Below are positions 8,682-16,326 of a stretch of 64,000 nt of DNA, piece after piece (the stretch's first letter is position 1; the number at the start of each line of letters is the position of its first letter). The position numbers and the translations under genes are program-made. The notes under the pieces were generated by a model, which was given only the letters and a program-made list of their open reading frames with translations, was not told the DNA's origin and did not search any database. Source of the stretch: Bin87 sp964502995 (GTDB lineage: Bacteria > Chloroflexota > Dehalococcoidia > Lucifugimonadales > UBA3495); contig CAZCZB010000002.1 of NCBI GenBank assembly GCA_964502995.1, positions 62,001-126,000 of the forward strand, given 5' to 3'.

Positions 8682-8699
8682 ACAATCGGGCCGATTGTA
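8682..8699 (-). promoter_or_regulatory. Perfect palindrome overlapping the -10 box of the VOC gene
   Basis: ACAATCGG-G-CCGATTGT at 8682-8698 is a perfect inverted repeat with a one-base centre. On the minus strand a -10-like TACAAT occupies 8699-8694, inside the right arm. A repressor bound here would block the VOC promoter and would also sit upstream of the divergent oxidoreductase gene. Confidence 0.45.
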
Positions 8700-8802
8700 A
8701 CATAGGCGCCGCCGGGGTTTGTGAGGCGAACACACCGCCTGAATGGGTCGGCCGTTCAAGGTGATATACTTGCGCCGCACTTGTTACCGGAGGCGTTTTT
8801 TG

Positions 8803-9450
8803 ATGCTGGCATTTCTGGGAGGAACCGGACCGGAGGGCAAAGGGTTGGCCCTGAGACTGGCAATGGCCGGAGAGTCTGTGATCATCGGATCACGGGACGC
8901 CGGCAGGGCTCAGGAAGCGGTGGACGAACTGCTGGGTCTCGCGCCCGGCAAGGCCATATCAGGAGCGGTCAACGAGGATGCCGCGGCGCAATCGGACGTG
9001 GTATTCCTGACCATGCCGTACAACGGAATGTCCCCCACCATTTCCGGCGTGGGCGACGCGTTGAACGGCAAGACCGTGGTCACCGTCATCGCCCCCATGC
9101 GCTTCGAGCGCGGTGTCGGCGCAATCGCCGAGGAAGTGGAAGCGGGATCGGCAGCGGAAGAAGCGCAAGCCGCCGCCCCCGGCGCCAAAATAGTAGCGGC
9201 GTTCCAGAATGTGTCCGCCGAAGAACTGCTGAAGCCCGGAGTGACCCTGGACGAGGACGTGGTGATCTGCGCCGACGATGCCGACGCCAAACAGGCGGTC
9301 ATGGATCTCACACGCAAGATTCCCAACCTGCGGCCCGTTGACGCCGGCGCGCTCTACAACGCCAAATACGTGGAACAGATCACGCCATTGCTGGTCAACA
9401 TCAACCGCATTTACCGGACTCATTCCGGCGTGCGAATCACCGGTGTCTGA
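8803..9450 (+). CDS. NAD(P)-binding protein, NADPH-dependent F420 reductase-like
   Basis: A 215-residue Rossmann protein. FLGGTGPEGKGLALRLAMAG at the N-terminus is the dinucleotide-binding loop, and IIGSRDAGRAQEA is the NADPH-specific basic segment. VVFLTMPYNG and NVSAEELLKPG follow the F420H2:NADP oxidoreductase (Fno/NpdG) family, which moves hydride between NADP and coenzyme F420. GGAGG lies nine bases upstream of the ATG, and TATACT at 8765-8770 is a possible -10. An LLM-type oxidoreductase at 18050 could be an F420 or FMN user. A different NADP-linked role remains possible. Confidence 0.75.
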   Translation: MLAFLGGTGPEGKGLALRLAMAGESVIIGSRDAGRAQEAVDELLGLAPGKAISGAVNEDAAAQSDVVFLTMPYNGMSPTISGVGDALNGKTVVTVIAPMRFERGVGAIAEEVEAGSAAEEAQAAAPGAKIVAAFQNVSAEELLKPGVTLDEDVVICADDADAKQAVMDLTRKIPNLRPVDAGALYNAKYVEQITPLLVNINRIYRTHSGVRITGV

Positions 9451-9500
9451 CCCGTTCGCTGCTCCACACTCAATTCAACCGACCATCAGGAGGAGACACC

Positions 9501-10025
9501 ATGCCACGAGCCACACTTGATCTGCAGAACGCCGCCGACCTGGCGACCGTGGGAGGGCAATGGAAGTGCGCCAACGGTTTCGTGCCCGGCGAAGCCAATG
9601 AGGGCGTCGTCAGCGAGGCGGAAGGGTCGCCTTGCCGGCTGCCCGACTTCGACGATTCGGGGTGGGAGGATTGCTCCGATATTGCGGCGTGGCGCAGGCG
9701 GGGAGTTTCGTTCGTCTGGTATCGCATCAAGGCCACGCTACCTGCCGAGGTTGCCGGCCGTTCCATCGAAGGCGCGCGCTGCCTGTTCGAGTCGTGCATC
9801 GACGACTACGGCGAGATCTGGATCAACGGAGAGTGCGACCGGGAACGCGCTACCGTTCAGGGATTCAACGTCCCGCAGCGCGTCGTCGTGTCGGCGGAAC
9901 CCAAGGCCGGCGACGAGGTGAGTATCGCGATACTGGCGATGAACGGGCCGATGGCAGCGCCGGGCGGCGCGGTGTTCGTGCGCTACGCCACGCTGGCGTT
10001 CGAGTGGCGCGAAGCCGGATACTAA
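9501..10025 (+). CDS. Stand-alone galactose-binding-like beta-sandwich protein
   Basis: A 174-residue protein with no signal peptide. Its pattern FDDSGWEDCS, FVWYRIKATLPAEV, then DDYGEIWINGE matches the jelly-roll sugar-binding domain seen at the N-terminus of family 2 glycoside hydrolases, here with no catalytic domain attached. It may bind carbohydrate or act as a protein interaction module. CAGGAGGAG precedes the ATG with good spacing. It lies 50 bases after the F420-reductase-like gene on the same strand and could be its partner. Function not recognised. Confidence 0.6.
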   Translation: MPRATLDLQNAADLATVGGQWKCANGFVPGEANEGVVSEAEGSPCRLPDFDDSGWEDCSDIAAWRRRGVSFVWYRIKATLPAEVAGRSIEGARCLFESCIDDYGEIWINGECDRERATVQGFNVPQRVVVSAEPKAGDEVSIAILAMNGPMAAPGGAVFVRYATLAFEWREAGY

Positions 10026-10034
10026 AACGAAAGC

Positions 10035-10059
10035 AGGGGCGGGTGTGAAGCCCGCCCCT
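10035..10059. repeat. 3'-end palindrome, GGGGCGGG subfamily (copy 2)
   Basis: Arms AGGGGCGGG (10035-10043) and CCCGCCCCT (10051-10059) with a seven-base loop, starting ten bases after the stop codon of the beta-sandwich gene. A copy of the other subfamily follows 17 bases later. Confidence 0.85.
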
Positions 10060-10076
10060 GGAGTTTGTTCACCAAC

Positions 10077-10098
10077 GGGGCGAATGATTATTCGCCCC
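10077..10098. repeat. 3'-end palindrome, GGGGCGAAT subfamily (copy 3)
   Basis: Arms GGGGCGAAT (10077-10085) and ATTCGCCCC (10090-10098) enclose GATT. It lies 22 bases beyond the stop codon of the convergent small gene that ends at 10120. Confidence 0.85.
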
Positions 10099-10119
10099 TG
10101 CGTTTTCACCGTCCGCGAC

Positions 10120-10437
10120 TCATGACAACCAGTCATCGTCCTCTTCGTCGTCGCCTTCGCTTTCGCCCTCATTGGAGACGACCTGCCCCGGATTGTGGGC
10201 ATATCCGCGCGATTCAAGCTCGGCGCGGATGGTGTCGCCGTAGTCCTGCGGAGATACGCTGGCCGGCAGGGTGATTTCAACCTTGCCGTCGGCGGTTATG
10301 TTGATCTTTCCAGGATCTTCGCGGGCCAGTTCGACACTGACCGATTCGCGGTGGATCGCAAAATCATCGGTAACCGCGAAAACTGCCGCCATGTCTTCCA
10401 TGGTGATTATGGTGAATGTTTCGTTGTCGTCGGGCAT
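10120..10437 (-). CDS. Small acidic hypothetical protein
   Basis: A 105-residue protein of unknown family. The first 85 residues look folded, with alternating hydrophobic strands (TFTIITMEDMAAVFAV, KINITADGKVEITLP). The last 20 are almost all Asp, Glu and Ser. No signal peptide or membrane segment is seen. Codon use resembles the neighbours. It follows the thioredoxin-fold gene by 68 bases on the same strand, so the two are probably co-transcribed. An acidic tail of this kind is often an interaction or solubility feature, but nothing more can be said. Confidence 0.6.
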   Translation of the reverse strand: MPDDNETFTIITMEDMAAVFAVTDDFAIHRESVSVELAREDPGKINITADGKVEITLPASVSPQDYGDTIRAELESRGYAHNPGQVVSNEGESEGDDEEDDDWLS

Positions 10438-10505
10438 CTTGGCGAGCCTGCCTCTGAAGTTTTGTGGTTCGGGTGGGTCGAGAATCCGTGGCTATGGGAA
10501 TGATC

Positions 10506-11135
10506 TCAGTCCTGTGGCGGCCACTCGGTGCCACCCTCAGCGGGGCGATCGGCGGCCGCACGCCCGAAACCATCGGCGACGGTCTCCTGAAACTCGTTGA
10601 GGATTACCGCGCCCCACTCGGCAGCCTTGCTGACGCGATGCGCAGTACGGCGGCCACGGGCCTGCTGGCGACTCTCCGCCTCATCGGTCACGGACGCGGC
10701 GGCCTGGGCAACCATCTCATCCATGGCGTCGATGGCGGGAACCAGCGATTTGGCAGTTTCGACGAACCGGGCGACCTCTCCCATGTTCTCGTCCAAAACC
10801 ACGAACACGGGCACCGTGCCGGCACGGTGGTCCGGCAGAAAGCTGTTGGTCAAGTCGAGTTCGTCATCCCGGTTGAACACCGACAGATTGATGTTGTCCG
10901 AAGCGTCGGCCAGCCGCAGGATCGCCGGCGTCGTGGACATTGCATCACCGCACCAGTCCGACGTGAAAACGGCGAGATTAACCGGCCGGTCCAGGCCATT
11001 GAAATACTCCAGCACGTTATCGGGGATTTCAACGCCCGAATGGATCTGCAGGAAGGGATCCTTGTTGACCTTGATGATGTCGATGTACTGGTCGGTGTTC
11101 ATTCCCTGGGCGAATTTGTCAGCGGTCAATGCCAT
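10506..11135 (-). CDS. Thioredoxin-fold family protein with a single active-site cysteine
   Basis: A 209-residue protein like the bacterial thioredoxin_9 family. VNLAVFTSDWCGDAMSTTP is the active-site region, with Trp-Cys-Gly-Asp in place of a CxxC pair; AGTVPVFVVLDENMGEV is the cis-Pro strand. With only one redox Cys it may be a monothiol exchange or peroxidase-like protein, or a bacillithiol-type transferase. The C-terminal 50 residues are Arg- and Ala-rich and look disordered. AGGAGG lies upstream of the ATG. It heads a two-gene unit with the small acidic protein. Confidence 0.75.
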   Translation of the reverse strand: MALTADKFAQGMNTDQYIDIIKVNKDPFLQIHSGVEIPDNVLEYFNGLDRPVNLAVFTSDWCGDAMSTTPAILRLADASDNINLSVFNRDDELDLTNSFLPDHRAGTVPVFVVLDENMGEVARFVETAKSLVPAIDAMDEMVAQAAASVTDEAESRQQARGRRTAHRVSKAAEWGAVILNEFQETVADGFGRAAADRPAEGGTEWPPQD

Positions 11136-11166
11136 GATGAGACCTCCTTGTTTGGTGCAACCGTTT

Positions 11167-11195
11167 TTGCCGTCGGGCCGGGGCGGTGCTACAAT
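11167..11195 (+). promoter_or_regulatory. Sigma70-type promoter of the gene at 11246
   Basis: TTGCCG (11167-11172), a 17-base spacer and TACAAT (11190-11195). Transcription would begin near 11202, leaving a leader of about 44 bases to the TTG start. Confidence 0.6.
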
Positions 11196-11245
11196 CGCGA
11201 GAGACGATATCGCCCGCTGGCGTGTGGGCCAAACGGAGCCGCCCG

Positions 11246-11671
11246 TTGACTACTACTGACCGTAGCGGAGTGTACCTTAAATACGCTTTGTTTTGCCGGG
11301 AAACCGAAGAAGGCGAAGGGGACAACCTCAGTTTCAAAGGGGTTGTCGACCTGGTGGACATCCCCATGCCGGACAGCCCGCCCAGCGACGATGGGCCGCG
11401 TGTGCTGACCGAGGTGGACGCTCACCTGGCGTTCTGCATCGCCGGCGCCAACGCCGGGCGGCATACGCTGGAAGTCACCATCCGCGCCCCGGGCGCCAGC
11501 CTTTCCAGCCCTCCGCCGCAAGAAGTGGAATGGGAGGAAGGCATCTTCTTCCAGCGCTGGATCAAGCCTTTCCGCATCCCGGTGACGCGCCTGGGTCGCC
11601 ACGTCGCCGCCATCGCGTTCGATGGCATGCCCCTGGGGGAAGCCAGTTTCCTGGTTCGATTGGCGCCGTAG
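11246..11671 (+). CDS. Hypothetical protein, resembles DUF6941
   Basis: A 141-residue protein that looks like one beta-sandwich domain. It has an early ALFCRE, then GVVDLVDIPMP, a strand LAFCIAGANAGRHTLEVTI, and a final FDGMPLGEASFLVRL. This order (an N-terminal FC segment, a middle fluctuating beta region and a last FxxxLGxxxF strand) recalls DUF6941, a small bacterial family of unknown function; the match is from memory. TTG at 11246 is chosen as start because GGAG lies seven bases upstream and a promoter precedes it; a GTG at 11270 is the alternative. Confidence 0.55.
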   Translation: MTTTDRSGVYLKYALFCRETEEGEGDNLSFKGVVDLVDIPMPDSPPSDDGPRVLTEVDAHLAFCIAGANAGRHTLEVTIRAPGASLSSPPPQEVEWEEGIFFQRWIKPFRIPVTRLGRHVAAIAFDGMPLGEASFLVRLAP

Positions 11672-11693
11672 AATAACCGGCCACAAAAAGAAG

Positions 11694-11720
11694 TAGGGGC
11701 GGGTTTGAAACCCGCCCCTA
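11694..11720. repeat. 3'-end palindrome, GGGGCGGG subfamily (copy 4)
   Basis: Arms GGGGCGGGTTT (11696-11706) and AAACCCGCCCC (11708-11718), one G at the centre, flanked by TA on both sides. This is the most complete copy. It lies between convergent genes, 23 bases from one stop and 20 from the other. Confidence 0.9.
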
Positions 11721-11739
11721 CCTTTGAACGCCCAAGTGC

Positions 11740-14088
11740 CTAGTCGCCGTTCTGCTCCCAGATGGCTTCCAACACGGCCGCCGGGTTCATGGGCAGCGAT
11801 TCCATCCTTGCGCCGGTGGCGTTGGTGATGGCGTTGCCGATGGCGGCCATGGGCGGCACCAGCGACACTTCACCGACTCCGCGCACGCCCAGCGGATGCC
11901 CGGGGTTGGGAACCTCCACGATCACCGTGTCGATCATGGGCAGATCGAGTGACGTTGGCATCCGGTAGTCCAGGAATGACGAGTTGAGCATCTGGCCGTT
12001 GTCGTCGAAGTAATACTCCTCGTTGAGCGCCCAGCCAACGCCCTGCACCGCGCCGCCCTGGATTTGACCTTCAACGTAACTCGGGTGGATGGCCTTGCCG
12101 CAGTCCTGGATGGCGGTGAATCGCAGAACGTCCACCTTGCCGGTTTCGGGGTCAACCTCCACATCCGCCACGTTGATGGCGAAAGCGTTGCCTACGCCGG
12201 CAGGGTTGGCGGTGCCTCGCCCAACGATGGGGCCTCCCGTGCCATTGAGACGGCGGGCCAGTTGATCAAAAGTCATACGCAGGGCATCGTCGGACCTGTG
12301 AGCCAACGTGCCATCCTCCTGGTATTCCACGTCCTCTACCGGAACGTCCCAGATTCGCGCGGCCCGTTCGATCATCTGGCGTCGCACGTCCTCGCCGGCC
12401 TGGTACACGGCGGTTCCCATTTTGAATGTGACTCCGCTGCCACCGGCTCCGCTGCTGTAACCGATGCTGTCGGTGTCCACGATGGACGGCTTGATTCTTT
12501 CGGCCGGCAGTCCCAACACTTCAGCGATGTGCATGGCCATGGCGGCGCGCGACCCACCGATATCCGGCGAACCTTCGATCAGGCTGACGGTGCCGTCGGG
12601 CATGACGCTGGCGACCGCGCTGGCCGGCCCGGTTCCGTTGAACCACGCGCCGGCGGCGATTCCCCGACCGGTGAGCCTCCCCGGCGCGGACGGTTCCGGC
12701 ACCGGCGCGGTGATGTGCGGATGCTCCTGCGTTGCCTGCAGGACTTCCACCATCCCGATGCGACGGAAGGTGGGTCCGGCTATCTGACGGCTGCCTTCCC
12801 TGGAGGCATTCTTCAGGCGGAACTCCAACGGGTCGATTTCCAGCTTTTCGCAAAGCTCGTCGATGGCCTGCTCGGCGGCGAACGATGCGGCCGGCGAACC
12901 CGGCGCACGGTATGCCCCCGACTTGGGAACGTTGATCACCACGTCGTAGCCTTCGATAAAGCCGTTGGGAATCTCATAGGGCGCGAACATGGTGCGGCAA
13001 CCGCTGGGCACCGGAGAGCCTGGGAATGCTCCCGCTTCGTAAATCAGCGTCGCCTCGGCGGCCGTGAACCGTCCATCGCGGGTGCCTCCGACCTTGACCC
13101 TGATTGTGCAGCCGGACGTGGGACCGGTCCCGGTGAAAACCTCGGTGCGAGTCATGGCTATTTTCACGGCGCGGCCGGTTTTACGAGACAGCGCGGCAAC
13201 GACCGGTTCCAGGTAACAACCACCCTGCCCCTTTCCGCCGAATCCGCCGCCGATCTCCATGGGGATGACGTTCACGCGGCTGACCGACACGCCGAGAATG
13301 CGGCTGGTGTGGTCGCGCAACGCAAAGTGGCCCTGGCTGCTGGCCCATATCGTGACGGTGTCGTCGCTGTTCCAGCGGGCAGTGGCCGAATGGGGCTCAA
13401 TGTAGCCCTGGTGGACCTGGCTGGTCCGGTATTCGCGCTCCACGATGGCGTCGGCCTCGGCAAAACCCGCTTCCGGATCGCCCAGCGTGAAGGTGAAGTG
13501 GTTGGAGACATTGGAACCGTCGCCGGTGTCTTCTTCAGACCAGCCGCCCGAACGGAGAGCGGGATTGGCAAGCGTGACCAACCGTTCATGCACGGAGGGA
13601 GCGCCGTCGGCCATCGCGTCCTGGGCATTCAGCACCGGCTGCAAAACCTCCCAGTCCACGTCTATCAGCGCCAGGGCTTCCTCTGCCAGGTGCGGCGAGT
13701 CGGCGGCGACCGCGGCAACGGCGTGGCCCAGATAAAGGGCTTTTTCGCGCGCCATCACGTTGCGGCTGTAGAAACCATAGTTGACCGTCGCGCCCTCCTC
13801 CTGGTCCTTGATTTCCGCAGAAACCTCGGGGAAATCAGCGGCGGTGACGACGGCATGGACGCCGGGCAGTGCAAGGGCGCGGCTGGCATCGATGCTGCGG
13901 ATGCGCGCGTGGGCGTATGGGCTGCGCAGAATCTTGCCGTGCAGCATCCCCGGCAGATGAATATCGGCCGCGTATCGGGCGCGGCCCATCACCTTGTCGG
14001 GGCCATCGTGGCGAATTGGCCGAGTGCCAACCACGCGGTAATTCTCTTCGGGATCAGACAGAACAATGTTGGGCTTGTAGTCGAGCAT
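11740..14088 (-). CDS. Xanthine dehydrogenase family, molybdopterin-binding catalytic subunit
   Basis: A 782-residue molybdenum hydroxylase large subunit. GKARYAADI-type start (GRARYAADIHLPGMLHGKIL), then the molybdopterin loops GGGFGGKGQGG and SGAYRAPGSPAASFA, and LGVRGVGEVSLVPPMAA near the C-terminus, where Glu at about 740 is the catalytic base of the family. CO dehydrogenases of form I have an AYxCxFR active-site loop, which is absent. Substrates of such enzymes are purines, aldehydes or N-heterocycles. The usual FAD and 2Fe-2S subunit genes are not adjacent; a CoxG-like gene lies far away at 54279. The start at 14088 has GGGAG ten bases upstream. Confidence 0.9.
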   Translation of the reverse strand: MLDYKPNIVLSDPEENYRVVGTRPIRHDGPDKVMGRARYAADIHLPGMLHGKILRSPYAHARIRSIDASRALALPGVHAVVTAADFPEVSAEIKDQEEGATVNYGFYSRNVMAREKALYLGHAVAAVAADSPHLAEEALALIDVDWEVLQPVLNAQDAMADGAPSVHERLVTLANPALRSGGWSEEDTGDGSNVSNHFTFTLGDPEAGFAEADAIVEREYRTSQVHQGYIEPHSATARWNSDDTVTIWASSQGHFALRDHTSRILGVSVSRVNVIPMEIGGGFGGKGQGGCYLEPVVAALSRKTGRAVKIAMTRTEVFTGTGPTSGCTIRVKVGGTRDGRFTAAEATLIYEAGAFPGSPVPSGCRTMFAPYEIPNGFIEGYDVVINVPKSGAYRAPGSPAASFAAEQAIDELCEKLEIDPLEFRLKNASREGSRQIAGPTFRRIGMVEVLQATQEHPHITAPVPEPSAPGRLTGRGIAAGAWFNGTGPASAVASVMPDGTVSLIEGSPDIGGSRAAMAMHIAEVLGLPAERIKPSIVDTDSIGYSSGAGGSGVTFKMGTAVYQAGEDVRRQMIERAARIWDVPVEDVEYQEDGTLAHRSDDALRMTFDQLARRLNGTGGPIVGRGTANPAGVGNAFAINVADVEVDPETGKVDVLRFTAIQDCGKAIHPSYVEGQIQGGAVQGVGWALNEEYYFDDNGQMLNSSFLDYRMPTSLDLPMIDTVIVEVPNPGHPLGVRGVGEVSLVPPMAAIGNAITNATGARMESLPMNPAAVLEAIWEQNGD

Positions 14089-14152
14089 AAGCGGCAAACT
14101 CCCCACTTGCGGTCTTGGTTTGGGATTGGCCGTAATTTACCACAAACAAACC

Positions 14153-14174
14153 GGGGCGGCCCAAAGACCGCCCC
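14153..14174. repeat. 3'-end palindrome, variant of the GGGGCGG subfamily (copy 5)
   Basis: Arms GGGGCGG (14153-14159) and CCGCCCC (14168-14174) with an eight-base loop. It lies 46 bases beyond the stop codon of the secreted-protein gene at 14220-14828. It is the most diverged copy. Confidence 0.7.
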
Positions 14175-14219
14175 TGAACCCGCTGGATCAAGTCAACGTG
14201 AACGGCGCGACGGATCGGT

Positions 14220-14828
14220 TTAGCGGTGGCCGCGTTTTCCGCCAAAGCCGCCTCGGTGTTCCCCCCAGCGACTATCGTGGTAATCCCCACGCAGGGAGGA
14301 CGATACCGGCAGGGAGTCGGGACGGTCGGCGTGCCAGGTGGCGATGGATTCGGCCTCCTCCTGGGTCAGTTGGCCGGCCGTTACCAATCTGGTCAACCGC
14401 GCTGTGGTTTGATCCGTTGGCGCGACGCGTACCATGGCTTCGGTCACCCAATCCAGGCCCGCCGGGCGCGCTGAAAACCAGGTGTCGGCGGAGTCCGCCT
14501 GTTCCTCGGTCAGGGTGCCGCCGGCCTCCAGCAACCCCACGTAGGAATCAAACCGCGCGTCCACCTGCTCAGTGCGGGCCGTCCCGAAAGCGGCGGCAAG
14601 GGTGGACTGTTCAACGCCGACGATTTCCGCGACTCTCAGCAACAGGGCGTCTGAATTTGACCCGCCTCGTTTTCCGTAATTGGCGCTCTGATCGAGTGTG
14701 TTGGCCATGAGCTCGCCCCTGGCGTCCGCAGCCAGCGCCACGCCGGACACCAGGGCCACCGCCAGCAAAACGGCGGTGGCGGATATGATGATCCACCGCT
14801 TTTTGATGTTCCGGATTCTGTTGAGCAT
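14220..14828 (-). CDS. Small secreted protein with duplicated LTxExA motif, downstream of a two-component system
   Basis: A 202-residue protein with a clear signal sequence: basic MLNRIRNIKKRW, a hydrophobic core to about residue 33, and an ALA-ADA cleavage site. The mature part has two related helical units, TLTEEQADSADTWFSARP and QLTQEEAESIATWHADRP. The C-terminus is rich in His, Gly and Arg (DYHDSRWGEHRGGF). GGGAGG lies four bases upstream of the ATG. It is the third gene of a minus-strand set after the response regulator and kinase. The arrangement resembles cpx/CpxP or zra/ZraP, so it may be a regulated periplasmic or surface sensor partner; this is inference from context. Confidence 0.7.
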   Translation of the reverse strand: MLNRIRNIKKRWIIISATAVLLAVALVSGVALAADARGELMANTLDQSANYGKRGGSNSDALLLRVAEIVGVEQSTLAAAFGTARTEQVDARFDSYVGLLEAGGTLTEEQADSADTWFSARPAGLDWVTEAMVRVAPTDQTTARLTRLVTAGQLTQEEAESIATWHADRPDSLPVSSSLRGDYHDSRWGEHRGGFGGKRGHR

Positions 14829-14916
14829 TTTGCCTCCCTTGGCCGCCGCTTGTGTTGTTTGCGTTGGTGGACGGCTTTGATGGGAGGCAGGATAGGGAGG
14901 CGATGTTAAGAAATTA

Positions 14917-16326
14917 TCAATGTTGAGAGAGAGGGAGATCGAATCCAAAACGGCTGCCGACGCCTTCGACGCTCTCGGCCCAAATGATTCCCCGGTGTGC
15001 TTCCACCAACTGCCGCGCGATGGCAAGGCCCAACCCTGAGCCGCCGGCGCCCCGTTGACGGGACGGATCAGCCCGGTAGAGCCGATCAAACACGCGCGGC
15101 AGGGCATCGGCAGGGATTCCCGGCCCGGTGTCGGCCACCGATACCCGAACCGTGTCCCGCAGGTTTTCGGCGGCGATCGTGATTTTGCCGTTGGGAGGAG
15201 TATGCTCAACGGCGTTGTCAATCAAATTGGTCAGCGCCTGCTCGATGCGAAGGCGATCGGCGTTCACGGTGGGCAGGTCGTCCGGCACGGCAACCATCAT
15301 TTCGATGGACGCGGCGTTGGTTCGTGGCCGGAATGAATCCGCGACCCGTTCCACGACGTCCGCCAGCGACATCGGCTCCGGAGTCAGTCGCAAATCTCTG
15401 GATTCCGACTCGGCCAGCAGGCGTAAATCGTCAACCAGGCGGTTCAGGTTCATCGTCTGCTGGTGGACGGTATCGAGGTTTTCGGCGTCGGGCTGGAGCA
15501 GACCATCCTGCATCGCCTCGATGTGTCCCTGTATGTTAGCCAATGGCGTGCGCAGTTCGTGGGCAACGTCGGCCACCATGTTGCGACGCTGGGCTTCCGA
15601 ACCCTCAAGGGCATCGGCCATGTTGTTAAACGCGCGGCCCAGTTCAGCCACCTCGTCGTTGCCGCGGACGGATACCCTACTGGATAGATCGCCGCTGCCG
15701 AGTTCTCGCGCCGCCATCGTCAGGTTGCCAATGGATCCCAACACCCGGCGAGAGAAGAGCATGACCAGCACAACCCCTGCGACAACCGCGCCCAGGCCCA
15801 CCACGGTAAGCGTCCGTTGGACCGCGTCAGCAAACATCGTCAGCGAGGGTTCCAACTCGCCGGCAGGAGGCGCGCCGGGTTCGGGTGACACCGGAATGAA
15901 ATGCCCTCTTCTCTCCGTTGCCGTTGCTACCGACCCGATTTCAACGCCCTGCGCCACTACCGGCGTGAAAAACTGCGCCGCTATAGGAGGAACATGGTGA
16001 TCACGATGGCCCCGGCGATCCCGGCCGTGAGTTTCACCAACGATATCTCCCTTGGAGTCTCTCACTACGATAGCCAACTCCGTCTGGAAACCGATGCGGG
16101 ATATGAACCGATCGACACCTTGCCAACTGCCGTTGGACGAATAATAGTCGGCCAGCGCAATTTGGACGCGGTTGGAACGAACCCTGTCCTGTTCGCTCTG
16201 AACGAAATGCACTTCCCGGCTCGCCACATAACCGGTGAACACCGCCACCGCAGACATCGCGAGCACCAGGATCACGGCAAACCCCAGGGCCAACCGGGCG
16301 CGCAGTCCGAACCGCAATCTACGCAT
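14917..16326 (-). CDS. Two-component sensor histidine kinase
   Basis: A 469-residue kinase. Transmembrane segments at about 13-34 and 171-192 flank an extracytoplasmic sensor region; a HAMP domain covers about 193-245. The H-box NMVADVAHELRTPLANIQG has the phospho-acceptor His at about 256. The ATPase domain has NLIDNAVEHT, DTGPGIP, VFDRLYRADPS and GGSGLGLAIARQLVEAH. The sensor loop holds a His/Arg/Asp-rich patch near 100-113, which could bind metal. The ATG overlaps the stop of the response regulator by eight bases, so the pair is translationally coupled. Confidence 0.93.
   Translation of the reverse strand: MRRLRFGLRARLALGFAVILVLAMSAVAVFTGYVASREVHFVQSEQDRVRSNRVQIALADYYSSNGSWQGVDRFISRIGFQTELAIVVRDSKGDIVGETHGRDRRGHRDHHVPPIAAQFFTPVVAQGVEIGSVATATERRGHFIPVSPEPGAPPAGELEPSLTMFADAVQRTLTVVGLGAVVAGVVLVMLFSRRVLGSIGNLTMAARELGSGDLSSRVSVRGNDEVAELGRAFNNMADALEGSEAQRRNMVADVAHELRTPLANIQGHIEAMQDGLLQPDAENLDTVHQQTMNLNRLVDDLRLLAESESRDLRLTPEPMSLADVVERVADSFRPRTNAASIEMMVAVPDDLPTVNADRLRIEQALTNLIDNAVEHTPPNGKITIAAENLRDTVRVSVADTGPGIPADALPRVFDRLYRADPSRQRGAGGSGLGLAIARQLVEAHRGIIWAESVEGVGSRFGFDLPLSQH

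Noticed and set aside
14153..14174. Intrinsic terminator
   Set aside because: No T-run on either strand; the sequence belongs to the dispersed GGGGCG palindrome family instead.
12064..14223. 719-codon plus-strand open frame
   Set aside because: Antisense to the molybdopterin subunit gene. Long antisense frames are expected at this GC content; no motif or ribosome binding site supports it.
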